NCBI RefSeq assembly: GCF_000443995.1
Contig: NZ_AUMC01000003.1
Location: forward strand, 744,001-808,000
DNA length: 64,000 nucleotides
From: Bacteriovorax sp. BAL6_X
Lineage (GTDB): Bacteria; Bdellovibrionota; Bacteriovoracia; Bacteriovoracales; Bacteriovoracaceae
Direction of reading: 5' to 3'
The first letter of the stretch is position 1, and the number at the start of each line of letters is the position of its first letter. Below the pieces are notes generated by a model. It did not search any database. It was given only the letters and a program-made list of their open reading frames with translations, and was not told the origin of the DNA. This document shows positions 25,832 through 35,448 of the stretch, piece after piece. The position numbers and the translations under genes are program-made.

Positions 25832-28006
25832 TTATTTTAGAAAGTTGTGGCGTGCCAATTGAAGCTTTTTATAACTTTCAATTAACTTTAAATGTTTATC
25901 AATTCCTTCAAGGTTCATTCCTGTTGGTGTAAGTCCATCAAAACGATTCTCTCCAGAAATTGTCTTACTTACTCGCTCCATTAATTCGCTACCATACATA
26001 CGAGTTAAGTTTTCGATGTAGTCTGTCATTTCTAAGTCTTCACCTAGTTCAATATCAAGAGCGATATTAAGTACTTGATAGAAGCGTCTTCTTTCAATTG
26101 TATTGTCATTGAATGTTCCAAGCATTTCAACAAGCTCTTTGGCATCTTCAAATTGCTTTAATGCAAGGTAAGTGAGTGCCTTAAGTTCTCCAATAACGAG
26201 TTGTCCCCATACTGTACTTTCGTCAAAGGCCACACCGATAAGTTCTGATACTGGCATATAGTTATCAAGTGAACTTTCTTCAAGTTGCCCTACTAGTTCA
26301 GACAGGTCTTCTTCATCAAGAGCATGGAGATTTAATATGGCCTCTCGGTAGTCTAGTGCTTGATTATGATTATCCCAAATTAAGTCTTCTGGTAGATAGA
26401 TTTCAGAATAATTTGGAACTAGAATTCGACATGCGGCCGCCCCCAGTTCATTGTAATCGGCAATATAAACTTCTTTTTCAAGTTGATTAAGAATGTCCAT
26501 TAAGTAGTTATATTCTTCTTGTGTTGTTCCTGAAAAGTTCCACTCGTTAAACTCATATTGTGATTTCGCACCAAAGAATTTCCACGAGATAACACCTGTT
26601 GAGTCAATAAAGTGATCGACAATATTATTTTGCTCACGAATTGCAAACTCGTTAAATGTTGGTGGAAAAGTATCATTCATACCTTCAAAGCTTCTTCCTT
26701 GTAGAAGCTCTGTTAATGATCTCTCAAGAGCTACCTCAAAACGAGGGTGTGCCCCAAAAGAAGCAAAGACTCCACCGTTTCTTGGATTCATTAGCGTCAC
26801 ACACATGACAGGAAATCGGCCACCAAGAGAAGCATCTTTAATGACAATTGGAAAGCCAGCTTCTTCAAGTTTAGCAACCCCTTCCATAATTGTTGGGTAC
26901 TTTTCGAGAACTGCTTTTGGTACATCAGGAAGGGTTATTTCATCGACAATAATTTGTTTCTTTACCGCTCTTTCAAAGATTTCAGAAAGACATTGTACGC
27001 GCGCCTCATACTTAGTATTCCCAGCACTCATCCCATTACTTACAAATAGGTTTGCAATAAGGTTTGCCGGAATATAAACAGTCTCTCCATCTGATTGGCG
27101 CACATAAGGAAGTGCACAAATACCGCGCTCATAATTTCCTGAGTTTGTGTCAACAAGGTGAGAAGCTGAAAGCTCACCATCATTATCATAAGCAGCAATT
27201 AGGGTATTATCCATTAGGCCATCTGGAAGTGTGTCATCTTCTGGTATTTCAAACCACTTCTCATTAGGGTAGTGAACGAAGTCGCTATTTGCGATCTCTT
27301 CACCAAGATAGTAATCACTATAAAAGTAATTGGTGCTGATACGTTCAAGATACTCACCAAGGGCCGAAGCAAGGGCAGCGTCCTTTGTCGCTCCTTTTCC
27401 ATTCGTAAAGCACATTGGAGAGTCTGCATCTCTGATATGAACAGACCAAACGTGTGGGACTTGATTGCGCCAAGAGGCGATTTCAATCTTTATTCCTAGA
27501 TTCGCAAGAAGCGAAGTCATATTCTCAATTGTTTCCTCGAGAGAACAGTCTTTTCCTGCAATCATGGTCTTAGCGTCATTTACTTCATATTCAAGTTTGA
27601 CATCATTTCCTAAGATTTCTTTGGCCTCGATTTTAAAGTCGATTTCATTTTGGATCACACGCTTTACAGTACAGCGATTCATTGATGCAAGAATACCCTT
27701 CTTATCTTTTTCAGATATTGAAGCTGGAAGTTCTGCATGAATCACAAATGATTGTTTGTAACGATTATCGGGATCCACAATATTTTGCTGACTGATACGA
27801 ATATCTTCTGTCGGGATATCACGACTATTACAATAGACCTTGGCAAAGTAGGCTGCACACATGGCAGACGATGCTAGGAAATAGTCATATGGGCCAGGAG
27901 CTGTACCGTCACCTTTGTAGCGAACAGGCTGGTCTGAAATGATTTTAAAGTCGTCGAAGCTGGCTTCGATTTTTAAATTGTCGAGGTATTTTACGTTTAC
28001 TTGCAT
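25832..28006 (-). CDS. OsmC-YcaO fusion protein
   Basis: The 724-residue protein joins an OsmC-like domain (about 1-130, with APGPYDYFLASSAMCAAYFA and the Cys of the NRCTVK segment) to a YcaO domain. The YcaO part has the ATP-binding features GATKDAALASALGEYLERIS and EARVQCLSEIFERAVKKQ, and ends with a helical region like E. coli YcaO. YcaO enzymes activate amide backbones with ATP; E. coli YcaO is linked to RimO-dependent methylthiolation of ribosomal S12. OsmC domains are thiol peroxidases. The fusion is known from other Proteobacteria. It is transcribed alone. Confidence 0.88.
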   Translation of the reverse strand: MQVNVKYLDNLKIEASFDDFKIISDQPVRYKGDGTAPGPYDYFLASSAMCAAYFAKVYCNSRDIPTEDIRISQQNIVDPDNRYKQSFVIHAELPASISEKDKKGILASMNRCTVKRVIQNEIDFKIEAKEILGNDVKLEYEVNDAKTMIAGKDCSLEETIENMTSLLANLGIKIEIASWRNQVPHVWSVHIRDADSPMCFTNGKGATKDAALASALGEYLERISTNYFYSDYYLGEEIANSDFVHYPNEKWFEIPEDDTLPDGLMDNTLIAAYDNDGELSASHLVDTNSGNYERGICALPYVRQSDGETVYIPANLIANLFVSNGMSAGNTKYEARVQCLSEIFERAVKKQIIVDEITLPDVPKAVLEKYPTIMEGVAKLEEAGFPIVIKDASLGGRFPVMCVTLMNPRNGGVFASFGAHPRFEVALERSLTELLQGRSFEGMNDTFPPTFNEFAIREQNNIVDHFIDSTGVISWKFFGAKSQYEFNEWNFSGTTQEEYNYLMDILNQLEKEVYIADYNELGAAACRILVPNYSEIYLPEDLIWDNHNQALDYREAILNLHALDEEDLSELVGQLEESSLDNYMPVSELIGVAFDESTVWGQLVIGELKALTYLALKQFEDAKELVEMLGTFNDNTIERRRFYQVLNIALDIELGEDLEMTDYIENLTRMYGSELMERVSKTISGENRFDGLTPTGMNLEGIDKHLKLIESYKKLQLARHNFLK

Positions 28007-28191
28007 AGCGCTATAACTACCATAAATAGGTATGTTATGGCCCTATCCTTCTTCAATCCTATAAGAATTACTGCTATTTATGCCATCGTAAGTATATGAA
28101 AATCAATAAATTTAACTTTCTTAAGTTGTCATATATTGCCATTCCATGATCTTTATTGCGAAAATACTCGTTCAATTTAAAGGAGAAGTTA

Positions 28192-28647
28192 ATGAAATCT
28201 ATCATTCTAATGCTGGCAATGCTGCCTTGCCTTGTTTTTGGTTATAACCACCCAGACGCAAAAACACTTATGACTGAATACCAAGAGTTTCGTTCGATGG
28301 TTTCAACAATGAAGCACGACTACTTAGTTGGTGATTGGTATAAGGCCAAAGACTTTGGTGACACAACTCTTATGTGGAATCTTGGTGATAATCTTACGGA
28401 TCGTGAAGTTATTCGTTTTTTTAGAAGAAAAGCCGATGGTTCTGTTTTCACTGTAACATATCATCGCTCAGACTATATTGTTGATGGAAGAATCGTTCTT
28501 CGTCGTTTTGTTGGTCCAGAGCCAACAGGTTGGATCAACCATACGATCGATTATGAAACAGGTGAGCAGCTAGGTTCTCAAGGCTGGTGGCCAATGTTTG
28601 ATGATTCAGATCATGCATTCATGCAACAGTGGGGATTCCATTACTAA
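28192..28647 (+). CDS. Small secreted protein of unknown function
   Basis: An AAAGGAGAAG ribosome-binding site fixes the ATG at 28192, giving 151 residues with a signal peptide (MKSIILMLAMLPCLVFG). The mature part has many aromatic and charged residues (WYKAKDFGDTTLMWNLGDN) and no cysteine pattern. I do not recognise it. A strong terminator 13 bases after the stop suggests a single-gene transcript with high expression. No catalytic motif is apparent. The 185 bases upstream hold nothing I can identify apart from the ribosome-binding site. Confidence 0.7.
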   Translation: MKSIILMLAMLPCLVFGYNHPDAKTLMTEYQEFRSMVSTMKHDYLVGDWYKAKDFGDTTLMWNLGDNLTDREVIRFFRRKADGSVFTVTYHRSDYIVDGRIVLRRFVGPEPTGWINHTIDYETGEQLGSQGWWPMFDDSDHAFMQQWGFHY

Positions 28648-28660
28648 GAATTAAAAATGA

Positions 28661-28687
28661 AAGCCTACAAAAGTAGGCTTTTTTTTA
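28661..28687 (+). terminator. Intrinsic terminator
   Basis: AAGCCTAC (28661-28668), loop AAAA, and GTAGGCTT (28673-28680) form an 8-bp stem followed by a T-run. It closes the secreted-protein gene ending at 28647. Confidence 0.9.
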
Positions 28688-28775
28688 TTTTTATTTTTAT
28701 CTCTGACCTGCCTCATAAAAATTTAAAAACTCTTTTGCTATTTTTTTTATATAAAAAAACACATAAGGAGTTTTT

Positions 28776-29369
28776 GTGAAAAAAACATCAATCATTTCAA
28801 TTCTATTTTTCTTAATGTTTAATTCTTTTTCATTCGCGCAAGAAAACGCGATGGTGCGTGTAAGAGCACTTGGTGTAAGCCCTGATGTTAGTGATAATAT
28901 CGGTGGTAATATTGCAATTAATAACGAATCAGTACCTGAAGTCGACTTCTCTTACTTCTTCCATCCAAACTTTGCTGTTGAATTAATTCTTGCAACAGCA
29001 ACTCATGACGTAAATCTTAATGGAACAGGAAGCCTTGGAAGTGTTTCTCTTCTACCTCCAACATTACTTGCTCAGTACCATATGGACTTTGGAGTTTTCA
29101 AACCATATGTAGGAGCAGGGATCAACTACACAATCTTTTATGGAGAAGTACCAGGAGATATGGCATCAACTAAGTACGATGATTCATTTGGATATGCATT
29201 ACAGCTTGGTACAGATATCAAGGTTGCACAAAATATGTATCTAAACTTTGACGTCAAAAAACTTTACTTACAAACAGATGCAACAGTTGATACTGGATCT
29301 GGAGTAGTGAATGCTGAAGTTGATATCGATCCTCTCCTTGTTGGTGTCGGTATTGGTTTTAGATTCTAA
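28776..29369 (+). CDS. OmpW-family outer-membrane protein
   Basis: A GTG start at 28776 follows AAGGAG. The 197-residue product has a signal peptide ending in SFAQ, then a beta-barrel of about eight strands ending in VGIGFRF, and the family's motifs (VRVRALGVSPD, VDFSYFFHPNFAVELI, FKPYVGAGINYTIFY). OmpW proteins form narrow hydrophobic channels in the outer membrane. The DVKKLYLQTDA segment is the typical seventh strand. Length and order of motifs are complete. Confidence 0.93.
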   Translation: MKKTSIISILFFLMFNSFSFAQENAMVRVRALGVSPDVSDNIGGNIAINNESVPEVDFSYFFHPNFAVELILATATHDVNLNGTGSLGSVSLLPPTLLAQYHMDFGVFKPYVGAGINYTIFYGEVPGDMASTKYDDSFGYALQLGTDIKVAQNMYLNFDVKKLYLQTDATVDTGSGVVNAEVDIDPLLVGVGIGFRF

Positions 29370-29383
29370 TACTCTAAAATGGG

Positions 29384-29406
29384 GGAGGTTATGTGGCGTA
29401 GCCTCC
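29384..29406 (+). terminator. Possible terminator after the OmpW gene
   Basis: GGAGGTTA and TAGCCTCC pair over 8 bp (one G-T) around a 7-base loop, followed by TCTTTAACTCTT. The T-tract is weak. Confidence 0.5.
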
Positions 29407-29463
29407 TCTTTAACTCTTCCTTAATTCATTTGCACCCATCGATATTTCCTGTATCATTTCTCT

Positions 29464-30030
29464 ATGATGGAATTTGAAATTAGAATCCTAGAAGGCAAAG
29501 AATTTGATAAGTATTATCAAGCACACAAAGAGGCAGTCTTTGAAGAAGACCATAGTTATGTTCTTTGGGATATTCTCTCGGAAGAAGAATTAGCTAATAT
29601 TAAAAGATTAAAAGAGAATATGGGCAAACCATATCAGCTCTGTCTTGCGGCCTTCGATAAGGATGATAATTTCATTGGCTGGAGCTGGGGTTTTCAAGAA
29701 AATAGTACAACTTATTATATGTGTAACTCGGCAGTTCTTCCTGAGTATCGTCGCCATGGTGTTTATGGGGCCATGCTTGATAAGACTCTCGCTATTTTAG
29801 AGGCCGAGGGCTTTCAAATGGTCTACTCTCGCCACTGTGCTACGAATAATGCTGTTATTATTCCAAAACTTAAGGCCGGCTTTCTTATATCTAAAATGGA
29901 AATTGATGATAAGTTTGGCATCTTGATTCATCTTCATCACTACTTTAATGAGAAGAGAAAAAAGGTTATGGACTATCGTGCCGGGCAAATCAAACCCGAC
30001 ACTGAAATTAAAAAACTTTTTAAGCTTTAG
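29464..30030 (+). CDS. GNAT-family acetyltransferase
   Basis: The 188-residue protein has the GNAT core: NFIGWSWGFQ strand, CNSAVLPEYRRHGVYGAML with the acetyl-CoA loop RRHGVYG, and a C-terminal strand region. The substrate is unknown. It starts MMEFEIRIL with no signal, and its stop codon overlaps that of the convergent secreted-protein gene in a TTAG. Such enzymes acetylate amines of antibiotics, proteins or metabolites. Confidence 0.82.
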   Translation: MMEFEIRILEGKEFDKYYQAHKEAVFEEDHSYVLWDILSEEELANIKRLKENMGKPYQLCLAAFDKDDNFIGWSWGFQENSTTYYMCNSAVLPEYRRHGVYGAMLDKTLAILEAEGFQMVYSRHCATNNAVIIPKLKAGFLISKMEIDDKFGILIHLHHYFNEKRKKVMDYRAGQIKPDTEIKKLFKL

Positions 30031-30974
30031 CGAACACAGTAGTAATTCATTACTTTTGCATTCACTGACCATGGGTCACGTACTGGTGATGGATTCATAA
30101 GTCCTGGGTGGTATACCTTTCCACCGCGAAGTGCCCAGATATTTTGATGAATTGAAACTCCGCCATTCCAATCACCATAAGCATCGATGGCCTCAAGTTC
30201 ATTTCCATTAGGAAGTCTTGCATACATATTGTCACAGGCCCTCTCTGCTTGTCTTAATGATGTTACTCTTCCAACTGATCCATTATGAGTTCCAATAATA
30301 GTAAGCTTTCGTCCATTCACTCTTAGTGTTGATGGAAATTGAGTTCTTTGAAAGTCCTCAAACATACGTGAAGCAATTTGAGACATCACAACTGAAGGTT
30401 GTCCTATTCCCTGATAATTCTTTGTCGAACCATCTGATCCTACAAGAGTAAGTGTAACTTGGATATTACCTCGACAATTAGGGGCAAATGAATATGTACC
30501 ATAGGCCATATAATCAACAAGATCTCCTGCATTATCAGGAATCCAACCTGGTCTTTGACCGTTATTGATTGAGTTAATGATATAACGAATATTATTCATT
30601 TGAACGAATTCAAGCTTTCTATCAACCACTGGAAAATCACGATAGTAACCATCAAAGTATGCCTTTAATGTACTTTCGAGTGTCACATCAAGATACTTAT
30701 GTTGAGTAGCAAGTCTTACGTTCTTGTCGTACAAGGCATCGAAAGTAACAAGCATCTGCATGGCCTCACTACCTTTTGCTCCTGATTGCATAAGCTCTGA
30801 GGCCAGACCTGTCATCTCGCTCATATATTCTGAGCGTGTTTGTGAGTAAGCCTGCTTATAAGCGCAAAGGTCCGCACCTCTTACAAAAGGTATAGATGAC
30901 CAGATACGGGCCGCTTGAGCTTGAGCACTAATTCCAATAAGAACAATTAGAGCTAAGGATTTCAACTTATTCAT
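30027..30974 (-). CDS. Secreted protein with C-terminal DUF1566-like segment
   Basis: The 315-residue protein has a signal peptide (MNKLKSLALIVLIGISAQAQA). Its C-terminal 60 residues (CDNMYARLPNGNELEAIDAYGDWNGGVSI to the ending YYCVR) resemble the DUF1566/FGE-like pattern, in which a Cys and RLP/ELE motif begin a surface domain. The N-terminal part is helical. TTTGGAGATAT precedes the ATG. Function unknown; export to the periplasm or surface is likely. Confidence 0.6.
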   Translation of the reverse strand: MNKLKSLALIVLIGISAQAQAARIWSSIPFVRGADLCAYKQAYSQTRSEYMSEMTGLASELMQSGAKGSEAMQMLVTFDALYDKNVRLATQHKYLDVTLESTLKAYFDGYYRDFPVVDRKLEFVQMNNIRYIINSINNGQRPGWIPDNAGDLVDYMAYGTYSFAPNCRGNIQVTLTLVGSDGSTKNYQGIGQPSVVMSQIASRMFEDFQRTQFPSTLRVNGRKLTIIGTHNGSVGRVTSLRQAERACDNMYARLPNGNELEAIDAYGDWNGGVSIHQNIWALRGGKVYHPGLMNPSPVRDPWSVNAKVMNYYCVR

Positions 30975-31022
30975 AATATCTCCAAATTTCCTGACTATGG
31001 GTGATATCGATATTTATCGTTA

Positions 31023-32177
31023 CTAGTTTTGTGACCTTAAGTAAGCTTCATAGATACAGGCGCGGATCTTCTCTTTTCCTTCTGGCATCTTTTTACATTG
31101 AAATTCTCCCTGAGAGTTCTTTCTCTTAGGTGTCCACTCAAAATTAACCATGAAGGTACTTGATTCAGCGTTCCAGCTTGGAAAGACCATTAGTCCACCT
31201 TCGCTATCATCACTTTCATGCATTCTGATAACAAGTTTCGTGATAAGATGTCCTGCGATTGCACCTGCAAAAACATCAGATAACCAGTGTTTTCTGTCGT
31301 GTAGACGTCCGTATGAAGTTAGGGCCGCAACACCATAGGCTAGATAAGGAACAACTTTATTATCTTTGTAGATTTCTGCAAATACTGTTGCAAATGACCA
31401 AGCACCAGATGAGTGCCCAGAAAAGAAAGACTTTCCTTCTGTTCCAAATGCATAGGCACCGAGGTCTTTATTTGGTCTTTGTCGGCCAAAAGTTTTCTTA
31501 AAACCTTCTGTTACAATTTGTGTCGCAATTTGTGACGTGACAACGTATAGTCCTGCTTTCTTGAGCTTTCCATCTTCAAGGACAACACCCATGAAGTAAG
31601 AACCAGCTGCGGCACCACCCATAATAAGGCGCTCATGATTGTTAGTTGGATATACTAATTTTTCTGTAAAGCCATTTTTATGATCTTGAATGAAGTCCAT
31701 TGTTTCTTCATCCGAGGCAAACATAACAAGCCCTAGTGATGTTGATGCTGCTAGCATTAGTGCTTCCTTGTCGCTTAGGCCAAGGGGAATAAAGTATCCT
31801 TTTTTACTATCACTAGGATCGTATCTTCTTAGGAATTCAGAAAACTCTTTAGGGTTCATACCACCACGGATTGTTTCATTTCCAATACGTCCTTTGATAC
31901 CTTCCATATCATCGATACGTTTTTGTTCTTCATCGCTACAACCTTGAATAGTATTCTTACAACTGTAGATATTATCAAGCATCCTCTTTGCCTGAGAACG
32001 CATATCGATTTGATTTTCATCTACTGTTACACAGCCTTCATAGCGCCATTCACAATTTTCTTGGAGCGTATTAAGCATCTCCTGTTGCCAGAAGTAGTTA
32101 TTCTCTTGTGCTAAAGCACTCGATACGATAGTTGATAAAATTATGCCTTTAGTTACGATCTTTCTTATATTTTTCAT
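31023..32177 (-). CDS. PAP2-superfamily phosphatase, exported
   Basis: The 384-residue protein has a signal peptide and the three phosphatase motifs in order: KKTFGRQRP, FFSGHSSGAW and GRLHDRKHWLSDVFAG, with the catalytic His residues. PAP2 enzymes remove phosphate from lipid phosphates such as undecaprenyl pyrophosphate or phosphatidate. An N-terminal Cys-rich region (ENCEWRYEGC, YSCKNTIQGC) of about 90 residues precedes the catalytic part. The gene runs alone against the small secreted-protein gene on the other side. Confidence 0.88.
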   Translation of the reverse strand: MKNIRKIVTKGIILSTIVSSALAQENNYFWQQEMLNTLQENCEWRYEGCVTVDENQIDMRSQAKRMLDNIYSCKNTIQGCSDEEQKRIDDMEGIKGRIGNETIRGGMNPKEFSEFLRRYDPSDSKKGYFIPLGLSDKEALMLAASTSLGLVMFASDEETMDFIQDHKNGFTEKLVYPTNNHERLIMGGAAAGSYFMGVVLEDGKLKKAGLYVVTSQIATQIVTEGFKKTFGRQRPNKDLGAYAFGTEGKSFFSGHSSGAWSFATVFAEIYKDNKVVPYLAYGVAALTSYGRLHDRKHWLSDVFAGAIAGHLITKLVIRMHESDDSEGGLMVFPSWNAESSTFMVNFEWTPKRKNSQGEFQCKKMPEGKEKIRACIYEAYLRSQN

Positions 32178-32357
32178 GTGTCGAATATAGCTTAATGCAG
32201 AAATAAGTGGTGTTAAGTGTAAATAATTATAAGGTAGTCAAAAAATAGACAGTGTAAGTATCTAAAAATAAGAAGAATAAATTACATACATACGAATACT
32301 CATAGACGATTAAATAGAAATCTTGTTATTTAGACAAAAAACTATGAGGAGAATTAG

Positions 32358-32684
32358 ATGAAAAAATTACTAATGGTAGCAATGCTATCTCTTACTTCAA
32401 TTGCAGCACCTGTTTCAAACTCAGTAATCACTCAAGCAAAGAAAGCTGTTGATAAAACTGCAAAAGCATATTTTGGGCCTAAAGTGTATGTTTACTACTC
32501 AAAAAGTAGTGCAGAAGATAAAGAAGTATTTTTTAACGTACTATGGACTGAAGAAACAGCAGATGTATACTATGATGAAGGTGAGCAAATCTATGTTCCT
32601 GTTAAAACTGAATGTGAGCAGGAAATGGTTTACCTAGTAGATTCTCAAAAAGTTCTACTTACACAGAATGCTTATTGCTACTAA
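32358..32684 (+). CDS. Small secreted protein
   Basis: A 108-residue protein with a signal peptide (MKKLLMVAMLSLTSIAA) preceded by GAGGAG. The mature 90 residues hold Cys in TECEQEM and the end NAYCY, so one disulfide is likely, and many Tyr and Val residues. No family is known to me. It is one of at least four small Cys-containing exported proteins between 32 and 47 kb, each with its own strong ribosome-binding site. An intrinsic terminator follows 6 bases after the stop. Confidence 0.7.
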   Translation: MKKLLMVAMLSLTSIAAPVSNSVITQAKKAVDKTAKAYFGPKVYVYYSKSSAEDKEVFFNVLWTEETADVYYDEGEQIYVPVKTECEQEMVYLVDSQKVLLTQNAYCY

Positions 32685-32690
32685 GATATA

Positions 32691-32717
32691 AAGGGAGCTT
32701 GTTGCTCCCTTTTTTTA
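32691..32717 (+). terminator. Intrinsic terminator
   Basis: AAGGGAGC, loop TTGTT, and GCTCCCTT form an 8-bp stem, followed by six T residues. It ends the small secreted-protein transcript. Confidence 0.9.
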
Positions 32718-32784
32718 AATGAGTTATTACATAATGATATAGATGGTTGTTTGAAATATTAAAGTGATATGGTAAGAAGATATC

Positions 32785-33621
32785 ATGAATATCAACCTCA
32801 ACTATATTGAAGTTTTTTGCCACCTCGGCCAAAATTTAAATTTTTCTCAAACAGCTAGAGAACTTAATACTTCTCAACCTGCAATTTCACGTAAGATCAA
32901 ACTTTTAGAAGATGAACTGGGTTATGAGCTCTTTGTTCGATCAAATAAAACAACTTCTTTAACAACTAAGGGACAGGCGTTTCTAGATCAAGTCCTTCCA
33001 AGCTTTAATACAATAAGTGGTGCTATTCAAAATAAAGTACAAAAAATCAACTTGAAGGTTGGAAGTATTTTTGAAGCAGGGGAGAAGTTTCTTTTACCCG
33101 CCTTAAGTGAGTTACACGATAGGAAGAATATTGGTCACTTTGATTTAGTTTTTGACTCTGCCATGAAGCTTATTGAGAAATTACAGGCGGGAGAGTTAGA
33201 TATTATTATGACTCATATTATTCCGACACAAAAAAGCTTGACCGCTTTTGAGGTCTGTCGTGATGGGACATACCTAGTAGGTCCTATAAATGAAAAGAGC
33301 AGTGAAAATAGAAAGCTTGTTACTTATCGTAAGGAAGACCTTTATACCGAAAAATTCTTGACTCGTTCAGTTGGCAAGACTTGGCGATCAAAATTTGAAG
33401 TAATTGGATGTGTAAACTCTCATAAGGCAATGTTAACACTTTGTGAGATTGGTGGACTTTTTTGTGTTGTTCCGTCATCTAGTTTTAATAACTCTAAAAT
33501 GCTAAAGATCTATAAGAAGAAGGAAAGTAGTCATGGTATCTATATTTGTGTCAGACAAAACTACCTTGAAAATAGAGATACGAAAAATCTTATTTTGGAG
33601 CTAATTGACTGCTTAAAATAG
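32785..33621 (+). CDS. LysR-family transcriptional regulator
   Basis: The 278-residue protein has the LysR winged HTH in its first 60 residues (FCHLGQNLNFSQTARELNTSQPAISRKIKLLE) and a substrate-binding-type effector domain after it. It is a little shorter than the usual 300. It starts 68 bases after the terminator, so it has its own promoter. The target and effector are unknown; it may control the sensor kinase and small-protein genes that follow. Confidence 0.88.
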   Translation: MNINLNYIEVFCHLGQNLNFSQTARELNTSQPAISRKIKLLEDELGYELFVRSNKTTSLTTKGQAFLDQVLPSFNTISGAIQNKVQKINLKVGSIFEAGEKFLLPALSELHDRKNIGHFDLVFDSAMKLIEKLQAGELDIIMTHIIPTQKSLTAFEVCRDGTYLVGPINEKSSENRKLVTYRKEDLYTEKFLTRSVGKTWRSKFEVIGCVNSHKAMLTLCEIGGLFCVVPSSSFNNSKMLKIYKKKESSHGIYICVRQNYLENRDTKNLILELIDCLK

Positions 33622-33736
33622 ATTTCTAATTCTTTACCTTTTCGTAAATTGACAGCAGTTTCCCTACAATTGAATATATCTTCATTTAGTAGGAGATTGC
33701 TTGGGATTTCTTTCATCACTAAATGATGCAATTTGA

Positions 33737-33850
33737 ATTAACTCAAAAGCTTTGGATTTTTCTGAAGATCAGCTTCTTATGATTCATAATATGGGACAAT
33801 CATGCCGTTATTGTACACTATGGGGGATGAGAGTATTGAGAAGTTCTTGA
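33737..33850 (+). pseudogene. Remnant of a DUF899-family (thioredoxin-like) gene
   Basis: One short open stretch between stop codons encodes QLLMIHNMGQSCRYCTLWG, close to the DUF899 signature (HNMG...CxYCTLWAD). Everything around it is interrupted by stops, there is no start codon or ribosome-binding site, and the sequence diverges soon after. The 284-base gap it lies in holds nothing else but the leader of the next gene. This is probably a decayed gene. Confidence 0.55.
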
Positions 33851-33905
33851 ATGTTTGATAGGTAGGGTACATAATATTTATGTATTTTGTTAAGAGGGAG
33901 ATGGC

Positions 33906-35312
33906 GTGAGCCTTGATATTTATATTCATATTACACGTTATTTTACGATATTTTTCTTGGCATTTTTCACTTATCAGTTCTTTTCGGGTCTGGTTAGCTA
34001 TTACACTATTAAGGAACGTTCTAGCCTTTGGTATACACAGATGTGTCTCTTTTCTGCACTATACTGTCTTTTCTTCACTATTAATACTCATGTTACAGAT
34101 ATTAAGACATCAAATGCCATATTGAATCTTTTATGGATTTTTGCATTTATTGCTTTCTTCTCATATATGCATGCGATTGAAGCATTCTTGGGTAAGAGCT
34201 TGAAGTACTTAAAAGCTCCTAAAGTTGTAATTGCTGTTCTTACTGTAATACAATTCATTTCCCTGGGCTCTTATATAATTTTTAACAAAAGCTTTATCTT
34301 CACAGGCCAGGGAGTCGTCAATGAGACATTTTTTTATCAATCGGCACAGATTGGAATGTCTCCGAATGTCTTTGGACAGATTGTCGGTAGCCTAGGTGCT
34401 CTATCTGTCTTCTTCGCTAGTGCTATTATATGGAAGGAATTACAAAAATCGAATTCAAAAGAATACCTTTTAAAAATAGGGATTCTTTTAACTATATTGT
34501 CTGTAATAAATGATACGTGCTTAAGTCTAGAGGTCTCAGGTGCACTCGTTCCAATATATTATCTAGCAAATGCTTTTGAGGCCGTTAGATTTAATTTCTT
34601 TTATCGAAAACTTGCCTTTGAAAAATTATTCAATCTTGAAAGAGAGGTCATAAGGCTCTCGAAGGTTGCCCAATTTGGTTTCGCAGCTGCAAGCATTGCT
34701 CACGATATTAAAAATCATATATTTGTTATTAAGTTAAGAATAAACTCGCTTCTTAGAAATAAAAATGAAGATAAGGAGAAGACATACCAAGAAATCTTAA
34801 AGCACAATGATAAACTTCTAGAGATAACTGATCTCTATATGAATATCTTTAAAAATAATATTGCCTCTAGGAAAGAGAATTATTCTAGTTTAGAAATTAT
34901 TCAGGATGTTAAAGAACTAGTGAGTACTAAATTTGAAGGCTCTAACGTGAAGTTTGAAATTGCTGCTGATGACTTCATCATTCACTGTAATAAAACAGAA
35001 ATAGTTATCTCTGTTGTTAATCTTATAAGAAATGCTCTTGAAGCTGTACAAGGCCATAAGAGCACAAATAAATGGGTAAAACTAATTTTTAAGGGGGAAG
35101 ATAAATCAATTCATGTCGTGGATAGTGGGAGTGGAATCGAGCCGAATACAGCTGAGCATATTTTTGATTTTGGCTTCACTTATAATAAGGAAAGCTGTGG
35201 GCATGGAATTGGCCTTGCTATCACAAAAGAGCTTTTAAGTCGCTCTGGTTTTAAATTGTGGCTAAATGAAAAAACACCCAATACAACCTTTACAATTGAC
35301 CTTATTGAATAA
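33906..35312 (+). CDS. Multi-TM sensor histidine kinase (paralogue A)
   Basis: The GTG start has AGAGGGAG upstream. The 468-residue protein has about seven hydrophobic segments in residues 10-230, then a dimerisation helix with His266 in SIAHDIKNHIF and a HATPase (NLIRNAL, DSGSGIEP, GHGIGLAI). The residue normally Pro after the H-box is His. A sequence INTHVTDIKTSN at about 59-70 matches the same position in the paralogue at 37563. No response regulator follows. A small secreted protein gene comes next. Confidence 0.88.
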   Translation: MSLDIYIHITRYFTIFFLAFFTYQFFSGLVSYYTIKERSSLWYTQMCLFSALYCLFFTINTHVTDIKTSNAILNLLWIFAFIAFFSYMHAIEAFLGKSLKYLKAPKVVIAVLTVIQFISLGSYIIFNKSFIFTGQGVVNETFFYQSAQIGMSPNVFGQIVGSLGALSVFFASAIIWKELQKSNSKEYLLKIGILLTILSVINDTCLSLEVSGALVPIYYLANAFEAVRFNFFYRKLAFEKLFNLEREVIRLSKVAQFGFAAASIAHDIKNHIFVIKLRINSLLRNKNEDKEKTYQEILKHNDKLLEITDLYMNIFKNNIASRKENYSSLEIIQDVKELVSTKFEGSNVKFEIAADDFIIHCNKTEIVISVVNLIRNALEAVQGHKSTNKWVKLIFKGEDKSIHVVDSGSGIEPNTAEHIFDFGFTYNKESCGHGIGLAITKELLSRSGFKLWLNEKTPNTTFTIDLIE

Positions 35313-35448
35313 CTCTATTGTAAGTTATTGATCTTATTTAAATTATATAACCTATTAACAGGTAGGTTATTATTACAGATTAAGGTGATTAAATTTTATT
35401 TTTTAGGTATAAGCTTCTTTATAAATATTAATAATAAGGGAGAATTAT

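Noticed and set aside
25832-27740. Several open frames on the plus strand within the OsmC-YcaO gene.
   Set aside because: They lack ribosome-binding sites and family features, and the minus-strand gene has strong motifs throughout.
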